A stretch of 64,000 nucleotides of DNA from Vacuolonema iberomarrocanum LEGE 07170 (GCA_015207365.1 JADEXA010000017.1:1-64000); one strand, 5' to 3'. Shown: positions 27,113 to 36,061, counted from the first letter of the stretch. The notes: generated by a model from the letters alone, not told the origin. Program-made: numbers and translations.

Positions 27113-27844
27113 TTAAAAATCCATGTCAAGCGCAATGGAAAACTCCCCGACTAGGCTGTTTGAGGATTCTTCTAAAGCAATCGTGAGCTGCTCTCCGCCT
27201 GCTTGAAAAAGGCCATCTCTAGGATTTGGTGTCCATGCTCCCCCCTGGCTGTAGGTTGAACCTGCCAGAACAGTTTCAGTGACGGCATCATCGAAATAAA
27301 GCTGTGACGTAAATTCATAAGGAAGATTCGATGTCTGAGCGCTTCGAATCTTGAAGTGGATGTGTACAGCCCTACCTGGATAGGAACCGGGGAAAATAGT
27401 TGTAAACTGAGCCATGCCTTGGGTGTTTGTGACTTGATATCCGCGCAGAAATTGCTGGCCGACTGTATTTCCCCGGAAACTGTCTGCGTCTGAATAAAGC
27501 CCTTCAGCATCGCAGTGCCATAGGTCGACGATCGCCTCGCTTAAAGGAATGCAGCGGCGATCGCGCAACTGAAGAACTCGAAACGTTAACTGTAATGGAA
27601 CGCCAGCTTTTATCAAACCACTGGTGGGATCTGAGCGGATGTCGGAACGGTTGAGGCGCTCCTCTACAAAGAAGGGGCCTTCAGATTGCTGAGGTCTCAC
27701 CACACAAGCAGGGAGAGTCATAACTTCTGCGGAAGGTGGCATGGAAGCTCGTGTCGATTGAGGAGTCACTTCACGCCAGCATCCAGCTAGGGAAACAGCC
27801 GCGCCTCCTCCAAGGAATCCAAGTAGCTCTCGACGGGTAAACAT
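27113..27844 (-). CDS. Exported intradiol ring-cleavage dioxygenase family protein
   Basis: 243 residues from ATG 27844. The N-terminus MFTRRELLGFLGGGAAVSLAGC has a twin-arginine motif and a lipobox (Cys22), so export as a lipoprotein is likely. The catalytic domain retains the iron ligands of protocatechuate/catechol intradiol dioxygenases: Tyr in EGLYSDAD, Tyr in FPGSYPGRA and the two His of VHIHFK. Such enzymes cleave catechol rings between the two hydroxyls; an extracytoplasmic version could act on phenolics or catecholate siderophores, which is speculation. The gene is upstream of nothing obvious and lies between parA and an operon of unknown genes. Confidence 0.87.
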   Translation of the reverse strand: MFTRRELLGFLGGGAAVSLAGCWREVTPQSTRASMPPSAEVMTLPACVVRPQQSEGPFFVEERLNRSDIRSDPTSGLIKAGVPLQLTFRVLQLRDRRCIPLSEAIVDLWHCDAEGLYSDADSFRGNTVGQQFLRGYQVTNTQGMAQFTTIFPGSYPGRAVHIHFKIRSAQTSNLPYEFTSQLYFDDAVTETVLAGSTYSQGGAWTPNPRDGLFQAGGEQLTIALEESSNSLVGEFSIALDMDF

Positions 27845-27894
27845 GGTCTGAATAACTTTCCTGAATAACTTTCCTGCTAGTTTGACGCATCTAC

Positions 27895-28521
27895 TCAATC
27901 AACCACACAAACAACAACGCCATTGCGCTGATAGAACTCTCCTGTTTGGCGTAGTTCGAATTGTGCATTTAGCAAAGCGGTCATCCAGACCTGTACAAGA
28001 GGCATGTTTGACCGATCGCCCAATTCCACCAATGGTAAGGATTGCCCTCGGAGGTATGGCTGAAGCTGCTGTCCCCATTCAGAAATAGCCTCTTCGTGCG
28101 AAAGCTCTACGATCGCTTGAGCAGCTTCCTGTTCGACGACAGCGATTAATGTGGCCTTGTCTACTTCACCAACGATAGAATCGCTTGGTGCGATCGCTCG
28201 TTTACGCGATTTTCGTGGAGGCTTAGCTTTCATAAAGTTGCTCGCATTGAACTGCATTGAACGTGTAAATGGATCAATGAGTTCCCTTGTTAGACGCTGA
28301 GCTGACAGTTCTGCAGGTTCAGGTGTCTCGTTATTAAGTAACATTTGAGCACGCCGCGCCAGAATGTCGGCCATTTTAAGAATGACATCACCAGCAATCT
28401 CGAATTGCTGCCGCTGGGGAAGCGGAGCCAACGCTTCCATGAGCAACTCCCACAGCGTATTCAATTCTGCTGATTTTGGATTGGCGATCGCTTCTGCCAA
28501 AGCTGTGTTGAGTACGTTCAT
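27895..28521 (-). CDS. Unknown protein, second gene of a two-gene operon
   Basis: A 208-residue soluble protein with no signal or membrane segment. It has a helical N-terminal half (ELNTLWELLMEALAPLPQRQQFEIAGDVILKMADILARRAQMLL), a basic linker (KAKPPRKSRKRA) and a C-terminal half that may hold a small sheet (QRNGVVVCVVD). I do not recognise a family. Its ATG overlaps the stop of the upstream gene (TAATG at 28523-28519), so the two are co-translated and probably act together. Confidence 0.7.
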   Translation of the reverse strand: MNVLNTALAEAIANPKSAELNTLWELLMEALAPLPQRQQFEIAGDVILKMADILARRAQMLLNNETPEPAELSAQRLTRELIDPFTRSMQFNASNFMKAKPPRKSRKRAIAPSDSIVGEVDKATLIAVVEQEAAQAIVELSHEEAISEWGQQLQPYLRGQSLPLVELGDRSNMPLVQVWMTALLNAQFELRQTGEFYQRNGVVVCVVD

Positions 28522-29024
28522 TAGGATTCAGAAGAATGCATTGGACAGGGACGTAATGGACAGGCTGAAGGGGGTAACTCAATGATTTCCCATTCGAAGC
28601 CTGTGATGTTGAACTGGTGGCGTAATGTGTTTAGCAGCTCAGCAATTACGGCTTGAATCGGTTCGACTCGGGCACCCGCTTGATGTTGTGGAATTGCTTT
28701 TAGCCCAAAGGTGTGAATTGCTTGTGTTAGTCCAATTTTAGTGCTTCCCTGCCAAATCTCCGCTGCCACTGCGTGAACGGGAGCTTCTTTGCTGCTGCGA
28801 TATAACACTAGAAACGCAGCATAACTACTGGGAATGGCAATAGGTTCTGTTTCTACAATCGGTTGCTGCCGCTGGAGGCTAGCCTGACGGCGGAGGCGAT
28901 CGCGATGACGGTAATGGGACCGACGGCGATGGCAGCGCGATTCGACCCAGCACTCTTGCTGTCGGGCTTCTTCTACAGAGAGTTGAACACAGGCTATACA
29001 ACGAGGATCAACAGGGCGTGCCAT
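28521..29024 (-). CDS. Unknown protein with Cys/His/Arg-rich N-terminus, first gene of operon
   Basis: 167 residues from ATG 29024. The N-terminal third has CIAC, then CWVESRCHRRRSHYRHRDRLRRQ, a spacing that could bind zinc and nucleic acid. The rest (YAAFLVLYRSSKEAPVHAVAAEIWQG) looks like a compact alpha/beta domain. The protein ends with Cys-Pro pairs (ACPLRPCPMH). No family recognised. Translationally coupled to the following gene; proximity to parAB suggests a replicon-maintenance or cargo role, unproven. Confidence 0.65.
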   Translation of the reverse strand: MARPVDPRCIACVQLSVEEARQQECWVESRCHRRRSHYRHRDRLRRQASLQRQQPIVETEPIAIPSSYAAFLVLYRSSKEAPVHAVAAEIWQGSTKIGLTQAIHTFGLKAIPQHQAGARVEPIQAVIAELLNTLRHQFNITGFEWEIIELPPSACPLRPCPMHSSES

Positions 29025-29058
29025 ACGCAATTAACGGTAATTATGGGCTAGATGTTAT

Positions 29059-29236
29059 TTAGCGTAAGTTTAGCGTAAGTATTAGGAAGATGCAGGATAT
29101 TCTTGGGGGCAAAGGTTCGGCACAAAGCAGAGAACGAGAAAAACAGCAGATTGATCTGGAGTCATATAGCAGTAGAAGCGCCGATCTCTAGGCCATTCGC
29201 TTGCCTTTAAATAGACTTACACTAAACTTACGCTAA
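29059..29236. repeat. 178-bp segment bounded by 22-bp inverted repeats of TTAGCGTAAG
   Basis: TTAGCGTAAGTTTAGCGTAAGT at 29059-29080 is matched by its reverse complement, with one mismatch, at 29215-29236. Each arm is itself a tandem of the 11-mer TTAGCGTAAGT. It lies upstream of the two-gene unknown operon. It could be a small mobile element or paired operators. Confidence 0.6.
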
Positions 29237-29411
29237 GGATAAAGAATCCTAAATTGCCCAGCTCTACCCCAGAGAATTCATCGCTGCTGATTCGTATAAT
29301 GTGCTTAGAAGAAAATGGCGTGGCAGCTCATTGTCAGTCAACCAGATCAGAAATCTACTCTAAGGATTGGAATGCACCCATGGGGTAGCCAGACAAAAAT
29401 ACCAGCGTTGC

Positions 29412-29506
29412 TATAGCGCTATGCGCGTTAGTTAAGTACGGTTGTGTGGGGCGCGCCGCGCCCCACACAACCGTTGCTGTGCTTAATGCGGTTGCACACC
29501 GCTATA
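29412..29506 (+). mobile_element. Family A palindromic element (MITE-like), copy 1
   Basis: A 95-bp element beginning TATAGCGCTATGCG and ending TGCACACCGCTATA, with a central perfect palindrome of 12-bp arms plus extension (GGTTGTGTGGGGCGCG on the left, mirrored on the right). The outer left arm (GTTAGTTAAGTAC) does not match the right arm. TA at both ends suggests a TA target duplication. Other copies are at 38276, 53242 and 55982. The remainder of the 29025-29613 gap holds no gene I can see. Confidence 0.85.
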
Positions 29507-29613
29507 AGAAGCAATACCAAAATGCCTAAAAATAGGTCAAAACGCTGGAGGGTGATTGTTTTCCCAGCGTTTCGACCTCAAAAAACAGGAACGATTCACT
29601 TTGTAACGTCAGC

Positions 29614-30348
29614 TTAATCGTTTGAACGGGACAAGCTCCATGTGGTAATTTTCCGAGGTGCTGCTTTTAGAGCTTCGCGGAGAGCTTCATCTGATTCAAA
29701 CTGAAGCTGCGTAAGATGGCAGGTGTCAATGGAGAGGGCAAATGTATCCGCTGTAAATGGCCAAGGATCAATGGTTACATTGCCAGAGTCGAGTTGACGG
29801 AGCCAATAGCTTTCTCCTTCAGGCCCGTTGGTGATTTCTAACGCACGCCCTGCATCAGGAATTTTCCGTTGGCAAAGAATGAGCGAAAGGCGATCGCACC
29901 ACTGCATAAAGTTGTAGGCGGCCTTCGCATTTTCTTGGTTTAACTCCATTTCTTCGCGCCATTGCTTCTGCTTCTTTTCCTGGTTCTCCAGAAACTCTGC
30001 GACCTTATGATTATCGTCTTTTTGAGACTGCATCAAAAAGCATAGATGCATAGAAGTGAGTAGAGCGACCCAGCGGCCTCGATGGAGAGCTCCATCGATA
30101 TGGTCGTACAGGTCTTCAACGACAGTTAGGGGATCCAGGGTAAAGTCCTGAGGAGCACCGGCTTCGGTTATTTGAGCATCCTCCCATCCCCTCTCGAGAT
30201 CATCGTGGTGCGAAATGGTAGCGATTATCTCATAGGGGCGGTAGAAGCACTCACTCGTGTCCCAATTGCCAGCGATTTGAGCGGCGAGTAAAGCGTGGGC
30301 GCGGTGGTAAATAATTTCCCAACCGGAGGACTGTAGATTAACGATCAT
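29614..30348 (-). CDS. DUF3891 family protein
   Basis: 244 residues from ATG 30348 (MIVNLQSSGWEIIYHRAHALLAAQIAGNW). The early His-x-x-His-like residues and the later ISHHDDLERGWEDA resemble the DUF3891 family, which has the feel of a metal-dependent hydrolase but no assigned function. A coiled segment follows (LENQEKKQKQWREEMELNQENAK). The start overlaps the end of the GAF gene by 11 bases, indicating co-translation. Confidence 0.8.
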   Translation of the reverse strand: MIVNLQSSGWEIIYHRAHALLAAQIAGNWDTSECFYRPYEIIATISHHDDLERGWEDAQITEAGAPQDFTLDPLTVVEDLYDHIDGALHRGRWVALLTSMHLCFLMQSQKDDNHKVAEFLENQEKKQKQWREEMELNQENAKAAYNFMQWCDRLSLILCQRKIPDAGRALEITNGPEGESYWLRQLDSGNVTIDPWPFTADTFALSIDTCHLTQLQFESDEALREALKAAPRKITTWSLSRSND

Positions 30349-30919
30349 GAACGGCCTCGAGTACATCTTGATTGATGGATTGATTCACATACTTTACTGC
30401 TAGAGGTGTGAACCAGTAGACCACTTGATGGACGAGTAAGCGATCGGATGGGCTCCATCGGCGGGGGGTGTGAAACACGCAGGGTTGAAAAATACCCCAA
30501 AGCTTCCCGTTGTGACAAAGATGAGCGTGAATGAGCGCTCGATGGCCAAAGTTTCTGGCTTCGAAGTGAGAATTGACAACACTGGGATCAGCCGTTTCTA
30601 CGTTCTCAATAAACTGGGTTGGCTCTGTTTTCAATGCAGCCGCGAATAGAGGATCTTGATGGGCTAATTTTGGAGGTTCTACATTCCACATCGCATTGTA
30701 TATTTCTGGAACGTCATTTCGACTGCGCCAGCAGAAAGGGACACGCCCGATACGATAGTGAGGAGAGCGGAGGTAGAGGAAGATGCGATCGCATTGTAAA
30801 GCCTCTCCCAATACTGGTAGTAGGTGATCGAATGCTCTCTCAGGATCAAAATTCTGGGCAGTATATGCGATGTAACGTTCAAGATATTTGATGTTGCTCT
30901 CGATGCTAATGTTCTGCAT
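30338..30919 (-). CDS. GAF-domain protein
   Basis: A 193-residue single-domain sensor. About residues 25-185 form a GAF domain (FDPERAFDHLLPVLGEALQCDRIFLYLRSPHYRIGRVPFCWRS; ALIHAHLCHNGKLWGIFQPCVF; SPSDRLLVHQVV). Cysteines are present in the domain, but I cannot assign a bilin-attachment motif. It is the first gene of a pair with DUF3891; together they may form a signal-responsive unit of unknown output. Confidence 0.82.
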   Translation of the reverse strand: MQNISIESNIKYLERYIAYTAQNFDPERAFDHLLPVLGEALQCDRIFLYLRSPHYRIGRVPFCWRSRNDVPEIYNAMWNVEPPKLAHQDPLFAAALKTEPTQFIENVETADPSVVNSHFEARNFGHRALIHAHLCHNGKLWGIFQPCVFHTPRRWSPSDRLLVHQVVYWFTPLAVKYVNQSINQDVLEAVHDR

Positions 30920-31195
30920 GGTTACTCGAAGCTATGACGTGCAGTGTGGCTTAAGCCATAAGAAGACTGTTGAGCCTTTGGTGTTCTGGACACCTTGTTT
31001 TTCAATATGGACAGGCGCTTAGAATAGCTAAACGGTTGCAACATCGCATCAATCGGGTGACAGTTTTTGCTTCTTTCTAAAGATAGAGTTTTCCTTCGCA
31101 GCTTCTTGTGAAATATGGCGAATTAAGAACATATATCTGAAAACTCCACTTTATAAAGCATTTGAGATCGCTACACCATTTTATGTAAGTAGCTC

Positions 31196-31275
31196 GGCAT
31201 GATAAGAAAGCAGATCCTAAAAACCTGCAACGCCTGCGCTGCAGGTTTTTAGGTTTAATAGCACCTGGCAACTTA
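31196..31275 (+). mobile_element. Family C palindromic element, copy 1
   Basis: An 80-bp element starting TAAGTAGCTCGGCATGAT and ending AGCACCTGGCAACTTA. The core is a palindrome, CCTAAAAACCTG paired with CAGGTTTTTAGG (31216-31253). A second copy in the opposite direction is at 33802-33908. The surrounding gap (30920-31633) holds no gene that I can support. Confidence 0.75.
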
Positions 31276-31633
31276 TTGACTTTTCAGGGTTTATTTAAGA
31301 CTTTCTAAACGATGTTGGATTTTCCTATGCATGGCGTAACCAATCAACATTTCAAATAGCCGTCTCACAAAACATTGCCTCAAAGCTCTGACATGAGATA
31401 GATGCAAGATTTTGCGTAAGTCTGTTAGAAGTTGCCTATCAGGAGTTCACCAATTTCATCGTTACGCTAATCTTGTTCGCGAAAAGCTGCATGATGTCGA
31501 GTCTTCTGCTTGAAGGTTTGGATGGCGAGTCCGTTGAGGAATGTCCATTTACATCAGAAATCGGCAGGGCGTTTGGTTGAAAGGCTCCGTGAGAAACGGA
31601 GGGATACCGATTAGAAACGTTAAGAGGGCTTCC

Positions 31634-32470
31634 ATGAATAGTAGTAAGTTATCTCGTCAAGTATCTCGTAAAGAGCCAGCGAAGTGGATTGAGTATCTAG
31701 CTCGCTTTGGTTATGGGGCAAAGGGTTTGGTATATGTTGTGGTTGGATTCTTAGCGTTTCAAGCTGCATTCAATTGGGGTGGGCAAACCACAGGGAGTAG
31801 AGGAGCCTTTTGGGCAATTGCTTCTCAACCGTTTGGCAAGGCTATGCTTTTTGTCGTAGCGGTTGGTTTGCTAGGGTATGTTGTCTGGCGGTTTGTTCAA
31901 GCATTGAAAGATCCCGAGCATGATGATGATGGTGCAGGTGCATGGGCTAGACGAGCATCTTACTTCGTCAGCGGTCTAATCTATGGCAGTTTAGCGATTT
32001 TCGCGATGCGGATTGTCTTCGGTCAACCATCTAGCAGTGGGAATGGTGGCTCCGGAAACTCAACTGCAGCAACGTTGATGTCTCAACCCTTTGGGCGATG
32101 GCTAGTTGGATTTGTCGGTGTTGCTGTGATTGCCTATGGGTTCTACTGCTTCTATCGAGCTTTTTCAACCAAGTTCCGCCGTAAGTTGAAGCTGCATGAG
32201 ATGAGCGAGAAAGAAGAGAAGTTTTCTACACGAATTGCGCAGTTTGGCCTGACATCGAAGGGTGTTGTCTCTGTTGTCATTGGCTACTTCTTTATTCAAG
32301 CGGCGAAAACCTACGATCCCAGTAAGGCGCGAACGACAGAAGGTGCTTTGCAAGCGATCCAGCAGCAACCCTTTGGCGCATGGTTGATGGGGTTAGTTGC
32401 GTTAGGACTGATTGCCTATGGCATTCACCTAGGAGTGCAAGCTCGATACCGTCGGATTTCCCCCTCTTGA
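31634..32470 (+). CDS. DUF1206 membrane protein
   Basis: 278 residues from ATG 31634, preceded by GAGGG; an upstream extension to 31541 is unlikely. The protein is three repeats of the DUF1206 unit, each with two membrane segments: RFGYGAKGLVYVVVGFLAFQAA / QPFGKAMLFVVAVGLLGYVVWR; RASYFVSGLIYGSLAIFAMR / QPFGRWLVGFVGVAVIAYGFYCFYRA; QFGLTSKGVVSVVIGYFFIQAA / QPFGAWLMGLVALGLIAYG. An inner-membrane location is clear. No function is established for the family. Confidence 0.93.
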   Translation: MNSSKLSRQVSRKEPAKWIEYLARFGYGAKGLVYVVVGFLAFQAAFNWGGQTTGSRGAFWAIASQPFGKAMLFVVAVGLLGYVVWRFVQALKDPEHDDDGAGAWARRASYFVSGLIYGSLAIFAMRIVFGQPSSSGNGGSGNSTAATLMSQPFGRWLVGFVGVAVIAYGFYCFYRAFSTKFRRKLKLHEMSEKEEKFSTRIAQFGLTSKGVVSVVIGYFFIQAAKTYDPSKARTTEGALQAIQQQPFGAWLMGLVALGLIAYGIHLGVQARYRRISPS

Positions 32471-32688
32471 GGAGCCGAGGAAGCGAACAGAGAAAGCAAA
32501 GAAAGGTTGTTGGAGGCCCTGTGGAAGGCATTAATGCGACCATGCAACCCCAGAAATATTGAATCCATAGCTTTCAGCCAACCACTCAGGCTTTGCTTCA
32601 TAGGGTAGGGTGATTGGGGGGATGGTTTTTCCTGAGAAGCAATTTGTGTATAGGGGTAGGTTTGGATGTTATGCTTCACCTACCTCCC

Positions 32689-33558
32689 TTAGGCTTGTGC
32701 TGCAGGGCGACGTTGCATCCACCAAGCGAAAACGCCACTGACAAGAAACATGAGTAATGAGTAGATGGCGGCAGGAATTGCCATGCTTGGTGTGTTTAGT
32801 AGCGTAGTGGCGATCGCAATGGCCAAGGTGCCGTTTTGAATGCCGACTTCAATGGTAATAGCTGTCGCTTTTGGTTGGCTGAGTTGTGAAAGGATGGCGA
32901 TCGCATATCCTAAGGCCATAGTCATCACCATGAGGGTGAACGTTACCCAGCCCACCTGCAAGAAAAAGCTAGCGACATTTGCCCGCTCCCGTATCAGCAA
33001 GCCTGCAATGATCAACCCAAGGAAAAATAGGGATAGCCATTTCACCCCTTTTTCGATCGTGGCCGCAAATGTTGGAATTTTGGCGTGCAATATCATACCC
33101 AAAGCCACAGGGATTAGGGTAATGACAGCAATCCGAATCACTGTCTCTATAAAAGGAAGCTGTAATGTTGTCCCCGCTCCTAAGAATTGCTGCATTGCTA
33201 GATTGACCACCAGCGGAATGGTGAAAACCGTGATCAAACTGCTGATAGCTGTCAGAGTGATAGACAGTGCTACATTTCCTTTCGCCAAATAGGTAACTAA
33301 GTTAGAGGTCGGGCCGCCCGGACAAGCCGCTATGATGATCAGGCCGACGGCTAGTTCTGGGGTAAGGGGAAAAATTGTTGCTAGCAGAAACCCCACTAGC
33401 GGCAGCATAATTAGTTGAGCCAGCAGCCCTAATGTAACGGCTTTAGGCTCTGTGAAAATCCGCTTGAAGTCATCTAATTCTAGCCCTAGCCCCATACCTA
33501 GCATGATAATAAATAGGGCTAGAGGCAGGAAGATGGCAGTTAGAAAGCTTGATTCCAT
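32689..33558 (-). CDS. Bile acid:sodium symporter (BASS) family transporter
   Basis: A 289-residue integral membrane protein with about nine to ten hydrophobic segments. The family block is VGLIIIAACPGGPTSNLVTYLAKGNVALSITLTAISSLI, which contains the sodium-site region. BASS proteins carry organic anions such as pyruvate, glycolate or bile acids with sodium; the substrate here is unknown. It converges on the DUF1206 gene. Confidence 0.92.
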   Translation of the reverse strand: MESSFLTAIFLPLALFIIMLGMGLGLELDDFKRIFTEPKAVTLGLLAQLIMLPLVGFLLATIFPLTPELAVGLIIIAACPGGPTSNLVTYLAKGNVALSITLTAISSLITVFTIPLVVNLAMQQFLGAGTTLQLPFIETVIRIAVITLIPVALGMILHAKIPTFAATIEKGVKWLSLFFLGLIIAGLLIRERANVASFFLQVGWVTFTLMVMTMALGYAIAILSQLSQPKATAITIEVGIQNGTLAIAIATTLLNTPSMAIPAAIYSLLMFLVSGVFAWWMQRRPAAQA

Positions 33559-33801
33559 GGGGGTGGTAAAGAGACGGCAAAAGTCCCCAGCTAGTTTACA
33601 GCATTGCTAACTCACATTGCCGTTCATCTAGAGGGGATATGGTTTGCCGCCCCCATGGAGCCTACGAAGAAAGAAATGAGGGAGTGCGTTAGCCGGAGTG
33701 CGACGGATTCCCCCAGAAATTCTTGAGACACATCGCAAATGAGGAGATCAGACTCACGCGTGTCGTTTGATCATAAACTCTTGGATATAGACTCTGTGGA
33801 C

Positions 33802-33908
33802 TAAGTTAGCAGGTGCAATTAAACCTAAAACCCTAAAAACCTGTGCCGCCCGCAGCGCGGGCGGCACAGGTTTTTAGGGTCTGGTTTTTCATCATGCCGA
33901 GCTACTTA
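33802..33908 (-). mobile_element. Family C palindromic element, copy 2
   Basis: A 107-bp element, inverse in direction to the one at 31196-31275, with the same ends (TAAGTTAGC and GCTACTTA) and flanking tracts. Its core, 33830-33880, is a perfect palindrome of 24-bp arms around AGC. The outer part (CCTAAAAACCTG) is shared with copy 1; the inner GC-rich part is different but still self-complementary. The remainder of the 33559-33917 gap is empty. Confidence 0.78.
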
Positions 33909-33917
33909 TAACAAAGA

Positions 33918-34076
33918 TTAACGCCGGAGAATGATCCAGACAGCGTGAATAATGCCGGGTATATATCCCAGAAGGGTTAATAAAACATTGAGCCAGAACT
34001 GACCGCTTAGCCCCACCTGTAGAAAAACACCCAAAGGTGGGAGTAGAATAGCAACAATCAATCTAAATATATCCAT
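33918..34076 (-). CDS. PMP3/YqaE-family small membrane protein
   Basis: A 52-residue proteolipid with two membrane segments: IVAILLPPLGVFLQVG and WLNVLLTLLGYIPGIIHAVWII. Start ATG 34076 is preceded by GGAGA; a longer frame to 34169 is not supported. Members are induced by salt, cold or drying in plants, yeast and bacteria and affect membrane potential. Confidence 0.92.
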   Translation of the reverse strand: MDIFRLIVAILLPPLGVFLQVGLSGQFWLNVLLTLLGYIPGIIHAVWIILRR

Positions 34077-34342
34077 CAAAGTCTCCACAAAATAACAATC
34101 AGCATTCTTTACCTTATTAAGCCTTCTAGAACCATAAAAAACATCTGTCGAAAGAGCATAAAAATTCAACCAAAAGTTAGAAATCGATCGAATAAATTGA
34201 TCATTAATGAGGCCACTAATAATGTGTCAAAGGGGAGATGAATGAACTTATAGAATCATGAAAACTACATTGTTGTAAGTAGCTGTTTACAGCCTTTATC
34301 CGATCGCGCCTAGTTGTTTGATCGGACAAAGTTGAAGAGTTC

Positions 34343-34558
34343 ATGGTGAAACCTATGGCAAATCAAGAAACGAACCAAAACAGTGGGGAAAGCTCTGCTT
34401 ATCCTAATGCAAAGAACACTCCGATCGAGCCGGCTGCACGGCGGACTGGGCAAGATGCTCGTTCGTCTGATATGAAGGAAGGCGCTGAACCAGAGGCGGC
34501 TGGCAACAAGAATACTGATACTCCTGGTGATCCTAACCAGGGAACTGAAGCGCGATAA
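34343..34558 (+). CDS. Small hydrophilic, probably disordered protein
   Basis: 71 residues rich in Asn, Glu, Ala, Gly and Pro with almost no hydrophobic residues (NQNSGESSAYPNAKNTPIEPAARRTGQDA). No family recognised. GAAGAG precedes the ATG and a good terminator follows, supporting real expression. Composition recalls stress-associated hydrophilins, as does the protein at 52742-53149. The 266-bp gap upstream must contain its promoter. Confidence 0.65.
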   Translation: MVKPMANQETNQNSGESSAYPNAKNTPIEPAARRTGQDARSSDMKEGAEPEAAGNKNTDTPGDPNQGTEAR

Positions 34559-34563
34559 ATTCG

Positions 34564-34597
34564 AAGCCCAGAACTATTGGTACATAGTTCTGGGCTT
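34564..34597 (+). terminator. Intrinsic terminator of the small hydrophilic protein gene
   Basis: A perfect 14-bp stem (AAGCCCAGAACTAT with ATAGTTCTGGGCTT) and a six-base loop, six bases after the stop codon, followed by a T-rich run ending in TTTTTT. Confidence 0.85.
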
Positions 34598-34850
34598 TGG
34601 TTTAGTCTATTTTTTGATTTCTTATTGCTTGATTGCTCAGAATTTATTGACGAATATTACTCGATGAAAACACTATTTGTAGCGCTCATCAAAGCAAGAT
34701 AAGTGACCTTATTTTTTTTAGAAAATTTATGACTTTTTCTAATGGATCGTTTTTAAGAAAGCGATGTGTTATCACGAAAAATCATAAACATTGACGCTAT
34801 TGAGTTGAACTGCTTTAGCGTGTAGTTTTAGATTCTAAGTAAATGTTTTT

Positions 34851-34894
34851 AATTCTTAGGATGTATTAGCGATCGCGCACACATCCTAAGAATT
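34851..34894. repeat. Inverted repeat after the topoisomerase gene
   Basis: AATTCTTAGGATGT (34851-34864) and its exact reverse complement (34881-34894) flank a 16-bp loop. It lies 60 bp past the minus-strand topoisomerase stop, but no T run follows on that strand. The 34598-34954 gap otherwise holds no gene. Confidence 0.6.
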
Positions 34895-34954
34895 CATCCG
34901 TCTCAGGCATTAGACATGCGGAGCAGCTACGATCGCCATCGAGCCGTCCAGTTA

Positions 34955-36061
34955 TTAGGTCGAATGATTGAGGACAGTCAATAGTGCCTTTTCATCAGGA
35001 GTTAACGCCAGAGATTCGGGGTGCTTGGTTGGCTGTTTCGCTGCTTTCCAGATTTCCAGTAGCCAGCCCTCTTCGTAGGCTTGAGGGATGCTGGGGTGGA
35101 TGTAATAGTTGCGACAGGTTGCAACTCTATTACCAAGATGTTTGGCAGCACCTTGAATGGCTTCTCGGATATTTTCCTGAGCTTGGTTACTCGATTGGGC
35201 TTCACCCAGCTCTTCTAAAACTTGCGCAGTATAGGCTGTTCCTGCCCATGTGCGGAAATCTTTAGATGTAAAAGCTTCGCCTGTAATAGCTTGCAGGTAG
35301 TCGTTGACATCGGTTGAACTGATACCACGAACTTCTCCCGCGTCATCAACATATTGGAACAGCTCCTGCCCCGGAAGCTCCTGACAGCGTTTGATGGCGT
35401 GGGCTAATCGGCGATCGCTCAATTCTATGTCATGTTCCACCCCACTTTTGCCAGTGAACTGAAAGCGAACCTTGGTGCGCCTCAGTTCGATATGATGGCT
35501 GCGTAAAGTTGTGAGCCCAAAAGACTGATTTTGTTGGGCATACTCATCATTACCGACCCGAATTAACGTTGCTTCTAACAGGCGTACCACAACAGCCAAC
35601 AACTTCTCCTGGCACAGCGAATGCATTCGCATATGTTGATCGGTGGCTTCGCGAATTTTTGGTCGCACAAAGCCGAATGGAATCAGTCGATCAAATTTGT
35701 TCTGGTTGCGGATGTTTCGCCACTCGGGATGATAACGGTATTGTTTCCGTCCCTTGGCATCACGACCTGTAGCGAGCAAATGTCCATTAGGAAAGGGACA
35801 AATCCATACATCATTCCAAGACGGAGGAATGGGAAGTGCTTTTAAGCGCTTTAATTCTGTGGGTTCCTGGATGCGATCGCCCTCCAGATCAAAATAACTG
35901 AATCCTCTCCCCCATCGCTGTCGTCGAATTCCTGGCTGCTCATCAGAGACATAGCGTAGACCAGCTGCACGGGCAGACTTGTCTGGTTCCTCTGGCGCTG
36001 CGGATGGCACGCTGTGCGGAGAGGGAAGAAGGGCACTGGATGGGGAAGGGGTTTGTACCAT
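34955..36061 (-). CDS. DNA topoisomerase IB (poxvirus-like bacterial type)
   Basis: A 368-residue enzyme that relaxes supercoils through a 3'-phosphotyrosyl intermediate. It starts at ATG 36061. N-terminal domain: GIRRQRWGRGFSYFDLEG, LPIPPSWNDVWICPFPNGHLLATGRDAKGRKQYRYHPEW. Catalytic domain: LIRVGNDEYAQQNQSFGLTTLR, RFQFTGKSG, KDFRTWAGT, and the tyrosine in VATCRNYYIHPSI. All expected residues appear present. The N-terminal 30 residues are Pro/Ser-rich and probably disordered. Found on bacterial chromosomes and plasmids alike. Confidence 0.95.
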   Translation of the reverse strand: MVQTPSPSSALLPSPHSVPSAAPEEPDKSARAAGLRYVSDEQPGIRRQRWGRGFSYFDLEGDRIQEPTELKRLKALPIPPSWNDVWICPFPNGHLLATGRDAKGRKQYRYHPEWRNIRNQNKFDRLIPFGFVRPKIREATDQHMRMHSLCQEKLLAVVVRLLEATLIRVGNDEYAQQNQSFGLTTLRSHHIELRRTKVRFQFTGKSGVEHDIELSDRRLAHAIKRCQELPGQELFQYVDDAGEVRGISSTDVNDYLQAITGEAFTSKDFRTWAGTAYTAQVLEELGEAQSSNQAQENIREAIQGAAKHLGNRVATCRNYYIHPSIPQAYEEGWLLEIWKAAKQPTKHPESLALTPDEKALLTVLNHST

